Positions 28,235 through 30,210 of a DNA stretch of 30,210 bases are shown piece by piece. Made by a program: the position numbers and the translations under genes. The DNA comes from Chara braunii (taxonomy: Eukaryota > Streptophyta > Charophyceae > Charales > Characeae), in contig BFEA01000008.1 in the NCBI GenBank assembly GCA_003427395.1, positions 1,841,669 through 1,871,878 of the forward strand, written 5' to 3'. The notes below the pieces were generated by a model. The model was not told where the DNA came from. It saw only the letters and a list, made by a program, of their open reading frames with translations, and made no database searches. The number at the start of each line of letters is the position of its first letter. Position 1 is the stretch's first letter.

Positions 28235-30003
28235 CCACCACTAGTGGATCATCTTGAACCACTGATCTCAGTCCCACGCAATAGGTGGAGTCCCGGTGGA
28301 CCATACCGGCATCGCCCCTGAGTCCCTCAGATAGCCAAAGAGAAACGAGAAAAATGGGAAAGACAAAAGCGCAAGTCATGACAATGCAAAGTAAGTAGAA
28401 ACAATAAAGGAAATTTGAAGAAAACAGTATGTACATATAAATGTAGGATTATAATATTATATCTCCCGCTTGGGGGAGGCTTCCCAATCCACATATAAAA
28501 GCAAGTAGCTTACTAGCCTTATGGTGTGTGATTAGGCTTCGAAAGTCCTTCCTTGTATCCCCTTCTTTCCCAATTGTTGGATGCTTAGTGAATACTCGCA
28601 CAAGACTCGCATTGAGAAAAGTCCAAATCAATCTGGGTGAGAATGCGGTCACACACATCCGTGGAACGTGCGCCCTACCGTAATCTGCCAATATCCAACG
28701 AGTCACATGTCATTGAGTGTGTTTAGTGTTCACAAGTAAGTGCGCCTATTGCAGACTTGCCTCGGCACAGGTATGTGTGGAGCTTCAACTTGCATGCCTC
28801 ACCATCTCAGGCATGTGGAGCTTCTTCTATAAGTTTTAGATTCAGATGCATTGTATCTGAAATTCTTTAAATCATGCTCTCGTGTTCGATTCATCTCAGA
28901 ATAAATTGAGTCAATAGATGCATAAAAAACATGTGTTTTCTTTCCCATCGAAGCGTCCGTTTTTCACCGTTTTAGTCCCAACTTCATCTAGACTTGATGC
29001 AGATTTATACGTTGTACCTAGACTGCTTCTGACAAGGAACAAATTGTTTATCATGTAGGGGTTTATCCTCCTTTCACTCCCCTACTCTCCTACCTCCCTC
29101 ATTCTCTCTCTAGATATTCTTCTCCCCTCGTTTGGTGACTTTTTTATCCCATGTCACCATGGGACCACATTTTTAAAGTATATTATACATGAGCACTTCA
29201 AAACTAAGGTCATTGTGGTCCCTAGTATCCTCTACTACCCATATCTAAATATCAAGGTCTATAAGACTTGAATAGAGTCATGTTTGCCTTTACTCTAGCC
29301 TATTGCAATTCCGACCCCAAGGGGTCCTTTTTTTCTTTGTACATTGCATCTGGGCACTAATATTACTATTGCCTCACACTTTATTTTAACCCTTAAGTCC
29401 CCTACTCCCTCTTTGTCTAGCCATACTGCCCCTGGGCTCTCCTCACACTAAACATAAGTGGTCATGAGACTTCAAATCAGAGAGTCCCCCTTAGGTAACG
29501 TAATGATACCATTTTTTTAGGTCTCATTAAGTCTATGTGCTGCGGCACAAGTATACTTGTGACATTTTTTCTAGTGGATCGTTTTTTTTTTCGAGAAAAG
29601 GGGGCCCCTTTATTTTATTTTCCGCATCCGCTCCGTTTTTGTTGGGGTCAAGTTGTTGCTCCTCGACATTTCCCATGCGGGATTTCCGCAGGTAATACCC
29701 CTGGTATCAATTTATTTATTTTTTGTCCCATATCGCCTCATCACCCGACACTCCCACCTTCATAGCGAGTGTTCTTTGTGCACTGTGTGGCCGGTTGGCT
29801 CCCCTTTTTTTGATAAGTTACAGCGCCGGCTTTCGTCGACGCAACTTGCTGATCTTTCTTGCGTAGGTCCATTTTCTTTTCCCTAAGCAAGTCCCTCCTT
29901 TTCTTATTTTCGTTCACCCTTTTTTTTTCGCGAATTCCTAAATCCACTGCAAGTTGTCTTAGGTCCACCACTTTAACCGTTTTGGCTTATCTTGTATATC
30001 CCG
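28235..30003. other. Non-coding region before the ribozyme
   Basis: A TATAAAAG sequence at 28494 is the only promoter-like motif. TGTGGAGCTTC occurs twice (about 28777 and 28815), with GCATGCCT and AGGCATG between. A lysine-rich minus-strand reading frame at 29971-29741 is not recognised. I see no gene I can support. Confidence 0.35.
29741..29971 (-). CDS. Unrecognised lysine/arginine-rich open frame (76 residues)
   Basis: The frame starts MVDLRQLAVDLGIREKKR and stays charged for about 45 residues, which would form a coiled coil, then becomes polar. There is no known domain, no flanking gene and no codon evidence either way. It is short enough to be chance, though the regular charged helix is less random-looking than other frames nearby. 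It could be a fragment of a mobile-element protein. Confidence 0.2.
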   Translation of the reverse strand: MVDLRQLAVDLGIREKKRVNENKKRRDLLREKKMDLRKKDQQVASTKAGAVTYQKKGSQPATQCTKNTRYEGGSVG

Positions 30004-30033
30004 TATATATATCTATATATATATATCTATATC
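30004..30033. repeat. (TA)n/(CTATA)n microsatellite
   Basis: Alternating TA with interspersed C, just upstream of the hairpin and ribozyme at the right edge. Confidence 0.85.
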
Positions 30034-30066
30034 GTCACAAACAGAACTGCCCGGTAATATATGTGG

Positions 30067-30114
30067 GTGAGTGATAGTCTACTTTGATTTTGGTTAAGGT
30101 GGATTATCACTTAC
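30067..30114 (+). other. 10-bp stem hairpin upstream of the ribozyme
   Basis: GTGAGTGATA (30067-30076) pairs with TATCACTTAC (30105-30114) through ten pairs including one G-U, closing a 28-nt loop. Such a hairpin next to a hammerhead may belong to the same element; its role is unknown. Confidence 0.5.
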
Positions 30115-30126
30115 AGTGTAATCAGT

Positions 30127-30208
30127 GAGGGGATTCTACAGACTGTTGAGGGTTCAGCCTCCTGATGAGTCGGTGAAACTCCGACGAAACAGTTTGTCAC
30201 AGCCCCTC
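30127..30208 (+). ncRNA. Type III hammerhead ribozyme
   Basis: A self-cleaving RNA. Stem III is 30138-30146 with 30189-30197 (nine pairs, one G-U), extended outward across a 5x5 internal loop by 30127-30132 with 30203-30208 (six G-C/A-U pairs). The cleavage nucleotide is U30147, so cutting would fall between 30147 and 30148. Stem I is GAGG (30148-30151) with CCTC (30158-30161), loop GTTCAG. The core CTGATGA is 30162-30168. Stem II is GTCGG (30169-30173) with CCGAC (30181-30185), loop TGAAACT. GAA is 30186-30188, and A30189 pairs with U30146 as A15.1-U16.1. Every conserved core base is present. Type III hammerheads occur in plant viroid-like RNAs and in retrozymes; here, in genomic DNA among transposons, a retrozyme is the likely host, but the window ends before this can be shown. 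The less usual point is U at the cleavage position, where C is most common. Confidence 0.9.
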
Positions 30209-30210
30209 GT

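Noticed and set aside
1-30210. tRNA, rRNA or CRISPR arrays
   Set aside because: I saw no T-arm plus anticodon arrangement, no rRNA core sequence and no regularly spaced identical repeats.

Overview
This window looks like repeat-dense nuclear DNA from a green-lineage eukaryote. No intact gene with a cellular role was found. The recognisable coding material is (1) two decayed LINE retrotransposons whose ORF2 has endonuclease, reverse transcriptase and a C-terminal zf-RVT-type Cys/His finger, an arrangement typical of plant L1-like LINEs, and (2) a broken trihelix (Myb/SANT-like) gene. The combination of this LINE style, the Myb/SANT-like family, long homopolymers and abundant MITE-like elements suggests a streptophyte alga such as Chara. 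That is an inference from general knowledge; no database was searched. Layout: 1 to about 9950 is LINE copy A on the minus strand. Its poly(A) tail appears as a T-run at 9-41, and two DNA-transposon-like insertions (2098-2619 and 3329-3721) interrupt its ORF2. A G-rich tract (10200-10270), a 139-bp foldback MITE (10419-10557) and a structured repeat (10661-10765) follow. LINE copy B, also on the minus strand, fills about 10920-18330. Aligning A with B by eye identifies the domains, shows the insertions in A against an uninterrupted site in B, and shows that many premature stops fall where the other copy has tryptophan. From 18452 to 19031 there is a cluster of small repeats. A plus-strand Myb/SANT-like pseudogene occupies 19939-22266, with two frameshifts and two in-frame stops. 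From 22300 to 30210 I see no convincing gene, only microsatellites, inverted repeats, three copies in total of a TTAA-ended MITE family (two full-length, one internally short), and further copies of the structured repeat. The last 80 bases (30127-30208) fold into what looks like a complete type III hammerhead ribozyme, with all core nucleotides present and an extended stem III. Such ribozymes are a hallmark of small non-autonomous retroelements (retrozymes), so the window probably ends inside one. How the parts relate: nothing here looks like a working pathway. It is a nested transposon landscape: LINEs, DNA elements inserted into them, small palindromic elements between them, and a ribozyme-bearing element at the right edge.
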